Shown: piece after piece, positions 30,401 to 39,445 of the stretch
Numbering within the stretch: position 1 is the first letter of the stretch
Layout: each line of letters opens with the position of its first letter
From: Ornithinimicrobium sp. INDO-MA30-4
GTDB taxonomy: Bacteria > Actinomycetota > Actinomycetes > Actinomycetales > Dermatophilaceae
Assembly: GCF_021535045.1 (NCBI RefSeq)
Contig: NZ_CP091056.1
Location: 2,542,001-2,606,000 of the forward strand
Direction of reading: 5' to 3'
DNA length: 64,000 nucleotides
Position numbers and translations under genes: made by a program
The notes under the pieces: model-generated
The model's database searches: none
What the model was told of the DNA's origin: nothing
What the model saw: the letters and a program-made list of their open reading frames with translations, nothing else

Positions 30401-31596
30401 TCAGCCGCGCACTGACTCCCAGGTGTTTGTGGTGACTGCCTGCGCGAGGGCTTGACCCAAGTCGGCAATCAGGTCGAAGCGTCTTCGAGACCAACGGACA
30501 GGCGCACAATGCCTTCGCCGGGCTTGGCTTCGAAGCGACCGGGCGGTGGGTCAGCGATGCCGGGTGCTGGATCAGGCTGTCGACTCCGCCGAGGCTGACA
30601 GCATGGTGATCAGTTTGCACTGCTGAGTGACTGCAGCGGCCGCTTCGAACGAGCCGAGATCGAAGGCCAGCACAGCGCCACCACCAGACATCTGCGTGCC
30701 AACGAGGCCAGCGGGGTCAGAGTCACCGAAGCCGGGGTAGTGCACGGCCTTGACTGACTGGTGGGTGGACAGCCATTGGGCCAACAGGCCTGCGGTGGCC
30801 TGCTGCGCGCGCACTCGCACCGGGAGAGTCTGCAGTCCGCGGTGTGCTTGGTAGGCGGCGAGTGGATAGAGGATGGCGCCGGTGATGGCGCGCACGCCGC
30901 GGATGCGGCCGGCCCACTCGCTGTTGGTGGCGATGACGCCGGCGAGTAGGTCACCGTGGCCGCCGAGGAACTTGGTGGCCGAGTGCAGCACCATCGCAGC
31001 GCCGAGGTGATCGGGCGCTGCAGCACCGGGGTGGCGAACGTGTTGTCGACCATCACCGGGACGTCGCCCGCTGCGCGACACGGCAGCGATGTCGACCAAG
31101 TCCAGCGTGGGGTTCGCCGGGGTCTCGACAATGACAAGGCCGGTCTGCTCGGTGATAGCACCAGCAACTTCGCCGGGAGTAGCCCAGGTGACCGAGGTGC
31201 CGAGCAAGCCGGTAGCCAGCAGGTGGTCGCTGCCGCCGTAAAGCGGGCGAACGGCCACGATGTGGTTTCCAGCGCTCACGCATGCCAAAGGACTGCCGAG
31301 AGCGCCGCCATACCGGAAGCGAAGGCGACGCCTTCTTCAGCGTCTTCCAGGTCGGCCAGGGCGCGCTCGAACCGAGCAACGGTGGGGTTCCACAGCCGCT
31401 GGTAGACGCCACTCTGACCCTGCGTGAGTGCCCCGCCAGTGGCGAGGTGCTCGTAGTCAGCGCCGCCGGTGGCGACATCGGGCACGGGGTAGGTGCTCGA
31501 CAGGTCGATCGGCGGGACGTGCACGCCCAGCGCGGTCAGGTCTTCGCGGGCGGAGTGCACAGCACGGGTATCGAGAGCGACGTCGTTGTCCATCAT
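30401..31596 (-). CDS. Cys/Met-metabolism PLP-dependent enzyme (frameshifted)
   Basis: About 398 aa, fold-type I, cystathionine gamma-synthase/gamma-lyase/methionine gamma-lyase family. VYQRLWNPTVARFE is the substrate/PLP phosphate motif, VAFASGMAA the PLP loop, VIVETPANPTLDLVDI follows, and HSATKFLGGHGD contains the Schiff-base Lys. Breaks lie near 31280, 31060 and 30590-30480; the C-terminus is GEGIVRLSVGLED then TNTWESVRG. The start is ATG 31596 or 31593. Divergent from an Lrp-type regulator, a common arrangement for amino-acid-degrading enzymes, which favours a lyase role, but the exact reaction cannot be told. Confidence 0.82.
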
Positions 31597-31625
31597 GCTC
31601 CCAATTGTGCAGATAATGCGTGAGT

Positions 31626-31671
31626 ATTGCAATAGAGACGCAGGGTCTGCGTCGCACCGTATAAATATACG
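31626..31671. promoter_or_regulatory. Cluster of palindromes in the Lrp/PLP-enzyme intergenic region
   Basis: Three inverted repeats lie in tandem: ATTGCAAT (31626-31633), GACGCAG-GGT-CTGCGTC (31637-31653) and CGTATA-AA-TATACG (31658-31671). They sit between two divergent promoters and are good candidates for Lrp-family binding sites. Confidence 0.5.
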
Positions 31672-31695
31672 AATAAACCACCGCCAACTAGTGAG

Positions 31696-31701
31696 TAGAC
31701 T
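31696..31701 (+). promoter_or_regulatory. -10 box of the leaderless lrp-type promoter
   Basis: TAGACT, 6 nt, then ATG 31708. Confidence 0.5.
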
Positions 31702-31707
31702 CGCCCT

Positions 31708-32192
31708 ATGCCGAAGCAATCACAGGGCGGAGACCACAGCCCGCCTGACGCCACCGATCAAAAGTTGGTGCAACTGCTCGCTGCCGATGGTCGGATGTCC
31801 AACTCGATGCTCGCGCGAGAGTCTGGGATTGCCGAGTCGACGTGCCTGGTCCGGGTGCGTTCGCTGCGCGAGCGGGGCGTCATCAGGGGAGTCCATGCCG
31901 ACATCGATCCTGCCGCAGTGGGCCGTCCCGTCGAGGCCATGATCGCTGTTCGTTTTGGTGGTCACCGACGCGATCACTTTGAGACGTTCCGCGCCGAAGT
32001 GCCCAAGTTGACTGGCGTGATCAGTGCTTATCACGTCTCTGGTGCGACGGACTATCTCGTCCACGTGGCTGCCGAGTCTGCCGATGAGTTGCGCGACTTT
32101 GTGCTCGACCACTGACCAATCGGCCCGGTGTTTTGCACGCCGAGACTGCGCTGATCTTTGAGTCGCTGCATGGTCACGGGACGCTCACGTAA
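31708..32192 (+). CDS. Lrp/AsnC-family transcriptional regulator (frameshifted near 3' end)
   Basis: About 161 aa. The N-terminal HTH (DQKLVQLLAADGRMSNSMLARESGIAESTCLVRVRSL) is followed by the RAM/AsnC ligand domain (IAVRFGGHRRDHFETF, YHVSGATDYLVHV). The frame breaks near 32112, after VLDH; the corrected tail reads LTNRPGVLHAETALIFESLH and ends at TAA 32190-32192. It most likely senses an amino acid and controls the divergent PLP-dependent gene. Confidence 0.88.
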
Positions 32193-32199
32193 CCAGGGC

Positions 32200-32230
32200 T
32201 TGACCCTCACGCGGCGTGAGGCCGCAGGCT
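32200..32230 (+). promoter_or_regulatory. TipA-type MerR promoter with operator
   Basis: TTGACC (-35, 32200-32205) is separated by 19 bp from CAGGCT (32225-32230). The spacer contains the perfect palindrome CCTCACG-CGG-CGTGAGG (32205-32221), the form known for Streptomyces tipA-type operators. The long 19-bp spacer is characteristic of MerR-family activation. The start codon of the regulator lies 7 nt after the -10, so the message should be leaderless and self-regulated. Confidence 0.75.
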
Positions 32231-32237
32231 CAGTCTC

Positions 32238-33015
32238 ATGACCGAAGAGCAGACAGTTGGGCAAGTGGCCGCCCGCTTCGACATCACGATCCGATCGTTG
32301 CACCACCTATGACGCAATCGGGTTGTTGCAGCCGAGCGAGCGCAGCTATGCGGGTTACCGCCTTTATACCGGCGACGACCTGCAGCGCCTGCAGCACATC
32401 GTGGTCTATCGACGTCTTGGCTTCTCCCTTGAGGAAGTGGCCGAGTTGCTCGATGGCGGCGGTGATGTGGTGGCCCACCTGCAACGCCAACGCGAAGCGG
32501 TCTTAACCAAGGTGGCTGACCTGCAAGGCATGGTGGCCGCGATCGACACAGCGATGGAGGCGCAGATGGACAACAAGCCAGTAAGCGACGCGGAAATGCG
32601 CGAAATCTTTGGCAACGGCTTTGACGAGGAGTATGCGGTTGAGGCCGAGCAGCGTTGGGGTGACACCGATGCGTGGGCTCAGTCATCGAAGCGAACCAAA
32701 GGCTACAACAAGGCCGACTGGGAAGCGATCAAGGCTGAAGCCGACGAAATCAACGCTCGGTATGTCGCACTGCTGAGCGTGGGTGAGCCGGCGACCAGTG
32801 AAGCGGCGATGGATGTTGCCGAGGCCGCGCGATTGCAGATCGACCAGCGCTTCTACACCTGCTCGCGTGAAATGCATGCTGGGATCGCGCAGATGTATGT
32901 CAGCGACCCGCGATTCACCAAGACCTATGAGGACATTGCTCCCGGTCTCGCGCAGTTTGTGCATGACGCCGTGCACGCCAATGCACAGCGTGCAGGTGGC
33001 CTGTCAGCCTCCTGA
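32238..33015 (+). CDS. MerR-family regulator, TipA-L type (frameshifted near N-terminus)
   Basis: About 259 aa. A MerR winged-helix domain (VGQVAARFDITIRSLHH then DAIGLLQPSERSYAGYRLY) and a dimerisation helix lead to a C-terminal TipA-S antibiotic-recognition domain (MREIFGNGFDEEYAVEAEQRWGDTDAW). A base appears inserted near 32308 in the CACCAC run. TipA-S domains bind thiopeptides and other drugs through a Cys; here a Cys is present in FYTCSREMHAG. Autoregulation is supported by the operator upstream. Confidence 0.88.
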
Positions 33016-33017
33016 CC

Positions 33018-33023
33018 TAGAGT
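33018..33023 (+). promoter_or_regulatory. -10 box of the leaderless tmk promoter
   Basis: TAGAGT, 6 nt, then ATG 33030, just past the stop of the TipA-like gene. Confidence 0.5.
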
Positions 33024-33029
33024 CTGGGT

Positions 33030-33761
33030 ATGCCTCTTCCTGACGCTCCCGATGGTGAACCCCACCGAGGTTTCTTTGTGGCCTTTGAGGGCGGCGACGG
33101 CGCTGGCAAATCAACTCAGGCTCGGCTCTTGAGTGAGTGGCTTCGCGGCGAAGGCCATGAGGTCGTCACGACTCGCGAGCCTGGTGGCACCGAGTTGGGC
33201 AAGGCCATTCGGCAGTTGGTTTTGCATGGCGACTATGTCGCTCCGCGGGCCGAGGCGTTGCTCTTTGCCGCCGATCGAGCACATCACGTCGACACCCTGA
33301 TCAAGCCAGCGCTTGATCGGGGTGCCGTCGTGCTGACTGACCGCTATCTGGATTCTTCGGTGGCTTATCAAGGCGTGGCTCGCGCGCTAGACCAGGGCGA
33401 TATTCGTCAGTTGTCGCTGTGGGCAACTGAAGGCTTACTGCCTGACTTGGTGGTCTTGCTCGATGTCACCGCCGATCAGGGCCGGCAGCGGCGCGGAGAT
33501 CAGCACGACCGACTCGAGCGCGAAGCCGACAACTTCCACACCGCCGTGCGAGATGGATTCTTGGAGTTGGCGGCCGCCGACCCGGATCGCTATCTGGTGG
33601 TGTCAGCTGGCGAATCGATTGCAGAGCTGCAGCATCAGGTGCGAGGTGCCGTTGGTCAGCGAATGGGGGAGCAGGGCTCGCGAGTGTCTTTGACCAGTTG
33701 GTCGGCCAAACCAAGGTCGTGCAGACGTTGCGCCGAGCCGCCACGAACCCGGCCAGCATGA
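33030..33761 (+). CDS. tmk: Thymidylate kinase
   Basis: dTMP kinase. The P-loop FEGGDGAGKSTQARLL is at residues 18-33, followed by TTREPGGTELG (DR/E-x-x-x-G substrate loop), AEALLFAADRAHHV, and DRYLDSSVAYQG. The LID region has Arg residues (RRGDQHDRLERE). The open frame runs to 33761, but homology ends near 33690 where it overlaps the start of holB in another frame; the real stop is probably masked by an indel there. Confidence 0.9.
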   Translation: MPLPDAPDGEPHRGFFVAFEGGDGAGKSTQARLLSEWLRGEGHEVVTTREPGGTELGKAIRQLVLHGDYVAPRAEALLFAADRAHHVDTLIKPALDRGAVVLTDRYLDSSVAYQGVARALDQGDIRQLSLWATEGLLPDLVVLLDVTADQGRQRRGDQHDRLEREADNFHTAVRDGFLELAAADPDRYLVVSAGESIAELQHQVRGAVGQRMGEQGSRVSLTSWSAKPRSCRRCAEPPRTRPA

Positions 33762-34849
33762 CCCACTCGTGGCTCTTCACGGGGCCTCCCGGTTCAGGCC
33801 GCTCGGTCGCCGCACGTGCCTTTGCAGCGGCGTTGCAGTGTGACCGCCCAGGGGAGACCGGCTGCGGAGAATGCGAGGGCTGCCGCACCGTGATGCTGGG
33901 CAGTCACCCGGATGTCACTGTCGTGGCGACCAACGAGACCTTTATTCGTGTCGACCGGGCCCGAGAGTTGGCGCTCGCTGCAGCGTCACGACCAGCCATG
34001 GGCAAATGGCGCGTCATCATCATCGAAGACGCCGACCGACTCAACGAACAAGCCGCAGACGCCCTGCTGAAGACACTGGAGGAGCCGCCGCCGCGCACGG
34101 TTTGGCTGTTGTGCGCCCCGACTCTGGATGACCTGATCGTCACGGTCCGCAGTCGGTGTCGTCACGTCCGTCTTGGGACGCCGCCGGTCGATGCGGTCGC
34201 GGAGTTACTGATCGTGCGCGACGGCATTGACCCAGCCATGGCGCATTACGCGGCGCGGGCAGCCCAGAGCCATATCGGCATCGCCAAGCGGCTAGCCACC
34301 AACGAAGATGCACGTGGCCGTCGGCGGCGACTGATCTCCATACCGGTGAAGTTGTCGTCGCTTGGTGCAGCGCTGGATAGTGCTGCCGACCTGGTTGAGG
34401 AGGCCACCGCGGGTGCCGAAAACACCTCGGGGCAAGATGCCAGCGAGGCCCGTGCCGAGTTGTTGCGTCAGTTAGGCGCCGATCCGCACGCACGCACTCA
34501 GCCGCCGGCGGTGCGTTCTCACCTGCGCACGCTGGAGGACGACCAGAAGCGTCAGGCCAGGCGCCGCCAGCACGACACGCTTGATGCAGCGCTGACTGAT
34601 CTGTCTTCGATGTATCGCGATGCGTTGGTTTTGGGAACCGGAGCCCAGGTTGATCCCGTCAATGCCAGTGAGTTGGAGCAGATCCGCACACTGGCGAAGG
34701 CGATGAGCTCTGAAGAGTTGCTCGGTGCGCTTGAAACAATCGCGCTGGCGCGACAGAGATTGATTGCCAACGGTGCGCCACTGCTGGTGATGGAAGCAAT
34801 GATGGTTGGGTTAATACTGCCGCGCGCTCGTTCGGGCGCTCGCGGATGA
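33698..34849 (+). CDS. holB: DNA polymerase III delta' subunit
   Basis: Clamp-loader subunit of about 385 aa. AAA+ domain with THSWLFTGPPGSGRSVAA (Walker A with Arg in place of Lys, usual for delta'), zinc-binding cysteines C-x7-C-x2-C-x2-C in CDRPGETGCGECEGC, VIIIEDADRLNEQAADALLKTLEEPP and the SRC-like RSRCRHVRL. Homology starts slightly upstream (SVFDQLVGQ from about 33683), so the 5' end is distorted by the same indel that hides the tmk stop. tmk and holB adjacency is conserved in many bacteria. Confidence 0.9.
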   Translation: MVGQTKVVQTLRRAATNPASMTHSWLFTGPPGSGRSVAARAFAAALQCDRPGETGCGECEGCRTVMLGSHPDVTVVATNETFIRVDRARELALAAASRPAMGKWRVIIIEDADRLNEQAADALLKTLEEPPPRTVWLLCAPTLDDLIVTVRSRCRHVRLGTPPVDAVAELLIVRDGIDPAMAHYAARAAQSHIGIAKRLATNEDARGRRRRLISIPVKLSSLGAALDSAADLVEEATAGAENTSGQDASEARAELLRQLGADPHARTQPPAVRSHLRTLEDDQKRQARRRQHDTLDAALTDLSSMYRDALVLGTGAQVDPVNASELEQIRTLAKAMSSEELLGALETIALARQRLIANGAPLLVMEAMMVGLILPRARSGARG

Positions 34850-34865
34850 TCGGGAGAGGAGTGCT

Positions 34866-36431
34866 GTGCGCGCAACGTCAAAGGTGAAGGGTCGAAGCGG
34901 CAGGTTTGTCGCCGCGACCGCAATGGTGGGGGCGTTGACGGTGTTGGCCGCCTGCACGGATGAAGGCGAGGTGACGTCGGCTGAGGGAACGAGTGAGTCC
35001 TCGAGCCAGTCCGCCGCGCCGAGCGAGTTGACCTCTGCTGTCCCCGAGGGCTTGGAGACGTTCTACGACCAGTCTCTGGCATGGGACGAGTGCGATGGCG
35101 GTGAATGCGCGACTCTTGAGGTCCCCATTGACTATCAGGCTCCCGAGGATGGCTCCATCGAGTTGGCATTGCTGCGCGTTGCTGCTGGCGGTGACAAGCA
35201 GGGCAGCCTGGTGGTGAACCCCGGCGGTCCCGGTGGCTCAGGCGTTGAGTATGCCCAGGCTGCGCCGTTGGCGTTTTCCACCGATGTGCGCGAGGTCTAC
35301 GACGTGGTGGGCTTCGACCCACGCGGAGTTGCTCGCTCAGCGCCGATCATGTGCTTTGACGATGAGCAGATGGATGACTTCTATGGCAGCGACCCCAGCC
35401 CCGATGACGCTGCCGAAGAAGCCGAGGCCGATGCCCTGAACGAAGAGTTTGTCGAGGCATGCGAGGCCGCCGCGCCAGAGTTGTTGGGTCACGTCTCCAC
35501 CGTTGAAGCCGCTCGCGACATGGATGTGTTGCGCGCAGCTTTGGGTGAAGAGGACCTTGATTATTTGGGTGCCTCCTACGGCACCTACCTCGGCGCTACC
35601 TACGCCTCGCTGTTCCCAGAAAACGTGGGCCAGTTCGTGCTCGATGGTGCACTCGACCCGACCTTGAGTGACCAAGAGGTCAGCTTGGGTCAGGCTGGTG
35701 GTTTCGAAGAGTCGACACGTGCCTACGTGCAGGACTGCATCGACTCCGGCGACTGCCCGCTGGGTGACGACGTGGATGCCGGTATGCAGAACCTGGTCGA
35801 CTTCCTTGCTGAAGTCGATGAAAACCCCTCCCGGTCTCTGGCGACAGCGTGACCGAGCTGACCGAGGGTTGGGCACTGCTGGGAATCATCGTTGCGATGT
35901 ATGACGAGGAGCCTGGCCGCTGCTGACTCAGGCTCTGCAGTCCGCTCAGGACGGTGACGGTTCGTCGTTGATGTACCTCGCCAACTTCTACGCCGACCGC
36001 AACGCTGAGGGTGTCTACAGCGGCAACAGCGGCCAGGCGATCTACGCAGTGAACTGCTTAGACCGCCCATCGCCTGAGGGTGCGCCGACCGCCGAGGAGA
36101 TGCAGCCACAGTTCGACGAGGTTGCTCCGGTGTTTGGTAAGTACCTCAACGGCGAAGGTGCCTGTGGCATCTGGCCCGAGACGGCAGTCGAGACGATCGA
36201 TGATTACTCGGCCGCAGGTGCGCCCCGATCTTGGTCGTTGGCACCACCGGCGACCCGGCCACGCCGTATGACTGGGCAGTCAAGCTGGCCGACACCCTCG
36301 ACTCCGGTGTCTTGCTGACCTATGAAGGTGAAGGCCACACGGCTTATGGCCGGTCCAACTCCTGCATCGATGACGCCATCGACGGATTCCTGATTGACGA
36401 TGTGGTCCCCGAAGACGGACTGACCTGCTGA
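34866..36431 (+). CDS. Secreted alpha/beta-hydrolase, tripeptidyl-aminopeptidase type (frameshifted)
   Basis: About 522 aa. N-terminal lipobox-like signal FVAATAMVGALTVLAAC, Ser/Glu-rich linker, then the S33-family core: oxyanion region VVNPGGPGGSG, GFDPRGVARSAP, nucleophile elbow GASYGTYLG, catalytic Asp in TTGDPATPYDWA and His in GEGHTAYGRS. The C-terminal Cys pair (NSCIDDA ... LTC) is typical. Breaks lie near 35840, 35925 and 36228. The GTG start follows GGAGAGGAG. Such enzymes trim peptides or cleave small amides outside the cell. Confidence 0.87.
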
Positions 36432-36434
36432 GGT

Positions 36435-36477
36435 CGTCATCGGGCCCGCCGATTCGCAACAGTCGGGCCCGATGACG
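36435..36477 (+). terminator. Terminator after the secreted hydrolase
   Basis: 14-bp perfect stem CGTCATCGGGCCCG with a 15-nt loop, followed by TATTCTCTTT. It separates the hydrolase from the tRNA gene. Confidence 0.75.
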
Positions 36478-36504
36478 TATTCTCTTTGAGGCCTCAGTGG
36501 CCAC

Positions 36505-36577
36505 GCCGCCTTAGCTCAGTCGGTAGAGCGATTCACTCGTAATGAATAGGTCGTCGGTTCGACTCCGACAGGTGGCT
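36505..36577 (+). tRNA. tRNA-Thr (anticodon CGT)
   Basis: A full cloverleaf can be folded: acceptor GCCGCCT/AGGTGGC (one G-U pair), D-arm with GCTCAGTCGGTAGAGC, anticodon stem ATTCA/TGAAT with loop CTCGTAA (anticodon CGT at 36538-36540), and T-arm GTCGG-TTCGACT-CCGAC. CCA is not encoded. Confidence 0.95.
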
Positions 36578-36652
36578 CAGATCATGCCCTCGACACACGT
36601 CGGGGGCATTTCTGCTGTAAGCGGTCAGCGCAACAGCACGGTCAGCGCAACA

Positions 36653-36865
36653 TCAATGCCGCTTAGAACTAGTTGGGTGATGCGCACGCCAGAACGAAAG
36701 ACCACCGAACAAAAGCCAGAAGACCCCTACCACCGCCCACCAGCCGCGGCCTGGGAAGAACGCCGACGCCACCATCAGCACCCCAACACAGGTAGTCGCG
36801 TAGGCCATGAACCGGGCCCAGCCACCCATGTGCGGACCCCAAAGCGATTCCCAATCAGCAGCCAC
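36653..36865 (-). CDS. Small two-helix membrane protein
   Basis: 70 aa. AADWESLWGPHMGGWARFMAY leads into two hydrophobic helices (TTCVGVLMVASAFF and WWAVVGVFWLLFGGLSFW) and a basic tail. I recognise no family. It stands alone between the tRNA and the DUF3352 gene. The stretch 36866-37080 beyond it holds only a terminator. Confidence 0.45.
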   Translation of the reverse strand: MAADWESLWGPHMGGWARFMAYATTCVGVLMVASAFFPGRGWWAVVGVFWLLFGGLSFWRAHHPTSSKRH

Positions 36866-37032
36866 ACCAGGAAGGTTAGCCCCCTAGAGCCCGTTTTGTG
36901 CGGAGCGTCAGCGATCGCGATGGGTGCGATGGACAGCCGGCCAGGTCTAACCACGCCAGCTCGCCCAATAGGGCCTGCGTTGTTTGCACTTATCTGCGCT
37001 GACTGCGAATAGCGCCCGCCTTATTCGCAGTT

Positions 37033-37062
37033 GTGCCCCGGCCTTATGAGAGACCGGGGCAC
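37033..37062 (-). terminator. Terminator of the DUF3352 gene
   Basis: Stem GTGCCCCGG/CCGGGGCAC with a 12-nt loop, 19 bp past the stop of the minus-strand gene. Confidence 0.55.
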
Positions 37063-37080
37063 CTCTCATACCGCTAGTGA

Positions 37081-38625
37081 CTAGTTGTTCGCGACAATCC
37101 GCAGGCTGAACGAGCCGTTGCCGTCCTCGCTCAACTGGCTCGTTATGCCGGCTGCGGCAATGGACTCCACTGCCGAGCGACCTTCAGCGGGCATCTCATC
37201 CAGGTACATCGACTCAAAGTCGTCGAGGTTCACGAAGGCGACGAACTGGGCGTCGTCCGCTTCGGGGACCGCCGTCTGGAAGACATCGCTGCCAGTCAAC
37301 GAACCGCCATCAGTCAGCTGGTCCAGGTAGGACTGGCCACCAGTCATCCGCCAGACGTTGCCGTCGTCACCGACCACAACAGGCGAGACGTCCTGACCAG
37401 CGGTCAAGGCGAACCACAGTTCGTTAAGACGCTCGACGTCGGTGTCGGCCTGGTAGCCCATGTCGACGGTGCCTGAAGTGCCGTAGTTGGCCATCTCTTC
37501 GATCTGGGTGCCAACGCCCGGCCCACCGCTAATCGTCATGCTGTTGCCAAAGACGGTGGCGATGTCGCCGGGCAGTTCGAAGCCTTCGTAAGCAGCTTCG
37601 TCAACCAGGGACTGTGCCTCGTCCGGGAAGGATGTGGCGAACTGGTCCCAGGCGTGGTTGGCCAGCACGTCACCGTTCTCGACGCCCAAGGCAAAGGAGG
37701 TGTCATCTGGCAGATCGCCGATCAAGTGCGCGGAGTCGCCGCTCAAGTCAACGGGGCTGTCAACGCCAACCGTGACGCCGTACATCTCCAAGTAGTCATC
37801 GCCGAAACGAATCGTCATGGCTGCGCTGGCATCCGCGTAGTCTTCGGGGCTCAGTCCGTAGGCGTTGGCCATGTCATCCTCAAGGCCGAAGTCTTCTTCG
37901 ACACCGAAGTCGTCCATAGCGACCTGTGCATCTTCGAGCTCGCTGAGTGCGGCGTAGTCACCCCACACCGTCAAGATCCCCTGATCGCCCAACTCGGACA
38001 TGGCCTCGTTGAACTTTTCGTTGTCATCGAGGCTGCCCTCGTCCATGGCAGCTTCGTAGGATGACAGGTGACCAGCGTCGGTCATGACGAGGTAGTCGCC
38101 GGTGAAGGTGAACTCGCTCGACTCATCCGCGACTCCGGGTGACTCGAGGAACTCGCGTGCTGCATCCTCATCCGTCACCTGCACGGCTAGGACGGGGATT
38201 GGCTCGGGCTCACCGTCGACCATCAGACCTGAGACGCCCGCACGCTGCCCCAGCCACGGCTCAACGTCTTCTTCGTATGTCATGCCAGCCAACTCGGGGT
38301 CGCTAGCGAAACCCTCGTTGATCAACGACCCGAACCCGTCGCCGTTCTTCATGTCGTCGAGCTCTTCGACGTCGATCTCGGAGATAAAGCTCAGCGCCGA
38401 CAACTTTTGGCTCGCGCTAGGGTCGAGGTCAAGCTCGAGGTAACCGATGCTCTCCTGTGGCAGTGCAGAGGACGGTTTGTCGCCGCCGCCGGAAAGCACC
38501 TGCACCGCAGCGATCGCTCCGCCGATAATCACCAGCGAGAAGATCAACGCCAAAGTGATCAGCAGCCACACGCCCTTGGAGAGGCGCCCCGACACTTGGC
38601 CGTAATTGGCATTTCCGTAACTCAT
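37081..38625 (-). CDS. DUF3352 membrane-anchored extracellular protein
   Basis: Intact, 514 aa from ATG 38625, chosen because of the AGGAGC ribosome site upstream; an in-frame extension to 38745 lacks one. MSYGNANYGQ, then one transmembrane helix (GVWLLITLALIFSLVIIGGAIAAVQVL) around residues 18-44, then an acidic extracellular part with the DUF3352 pattern (PQESIGYLELDLDPSASQK ... SALSFISEI). Acidic residues dominate and Lys is rare. The function of the family is unknown. Confidence 0.82.
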   Translation of the reverse strand: MSYGNANYGQVSGRLSKGVWLLITLALIFSLVIIGGAIAAVQVLSGGGDKPSSALPQESIGYLELDLDPSASQKLSALSFISEIDVEELDDMKNGDGFGSLINEGFASDPELAGMTYEEDVEPWLGQRAGVSGLMVDGEPEPIPVLAVQVTDEDAAREFLESPGVADESSEFTFTGDYLVMTDAGHLSSYEAAMDEGSLDDNEKFNEAMSELGDQGILTVWGDYAALSELEDAQVAMDDFGVEEDFGLEDDMANAYGLSPEDYADASAAMTIRFGDDYLEMYGVTVGVDSPVDLSGDSAHLIGDLPDDTSFALGVENGDVLANHAWDQFATSFPDEAQSLVDEAAYEGFELPGDIATVFGNSMTISGGPGVGTQIEEMANYGTSGTVDMGYQADTDVERLNELWFALTAGQDVSPVVVGDDGNVWRMTGGQSYLDQLTDGGSLTGSDVFQTAVPEADDAQFVAFVNLDDFESMYLDEMPAEGRSAVESIAAAGITSQLSEDGNGSFSLRIVANN

Positions 38626-38740
38626 GATGTGCGCTCCTGAATCTCTTTCCCCCGTCAGGGGCTGATGCTGTGTGGACGTGATCATCGTTCCGCAGGTTTC
38701 ACGACTTTCTCTTTCCGTGACCCAAACGTGACGTTTAAAC

Positions 38741-38782
38741 GTCAACGACCGCCAGATCTCATGAGGTATGGCGGTCGTTGAC
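38741..38782 (-). terminator. Terminator of ppa
   Basis: Perfect 14-bp stem GTCAACGACCGCCA with a 14-nt loop, 18 bp beyond the ppa stop on the minus strand. Confidence 0.65.
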
Positions 38783-38799
38783 TGTGCTTAAGGTGCAGT

Positions 38800-39313
38800 T
38801 CAGTGCGTGGGGCCGTCCCAGCGAAGGGTGCTGACGCCGTTTTCCTTGGCGCGCACAACTGCTTCGTTGTAGACCTTCTCAGCTGCCTCGCGGCCGCCCC
38901 AATCGGCACCGGTGACTTCCTTGCCCGGCTCCAAGTCCTTGTAGCGCTCAAAGAAGTGCTGGATCTCCTGCTTGGCAAACTCGCCCAGGTCAGCAACGTC
39001 CTGCACGTGCTCCTTGCGCGGGTCGTTGGGGACACACCAGCTTGTCGTCGCCCCCGGCCTCGTCGGTCATGTGGAAGATCGCCACCGGACGGGCCGACAC
39101 CACGCAGCCGGGGACAGTCGGCTCATCGAGCAGGACCAAGGCGTCCAACGGGTCGCCGTCTTCGCCCAAGGTGTCTTCGATGTAGCCGTAGTCGGCCGGG
39201 TAGTGCATGGGCGTGAAGAGGAGACGGTCGAGGCGGATGCGACCGGTCTCGTGGTCAACCTCGTACTTGTTACGGCTTCCCCGCGGGATTTCTACCGTGA
39301 CGTCGAAGAACAT
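38800..39313 (-). CDS. ppa: Inorganic pyrophosphatase (frameshifted)
   Basis: Family I soluble pyrophosphatase, about 171 aa. [31 protein letters not shown] and the metal-binding signature [12 protein letters not shown] are present. The break near 39035 lies in [17 protein letters not shown]; the second part, [18 protein letters not shown], completes the protein. It pulls biosynthetic reactions forward by removing PPi. Divergent from dac with a 132-bp intergenic region. Confidence 0.95.
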
Positions 39314-39445
39314 AGAGACTTGGTCCCTTCATGAGTGGATGCTGACAGTCAAACGTTTCCCAGCAGAATCTCACACTTCGCCCTCTGTCGGGCCCGCGCC
39401 TAGAGTGGTTGCCAGATCGACGAGGACAATTCATCAGGAGGCCAG

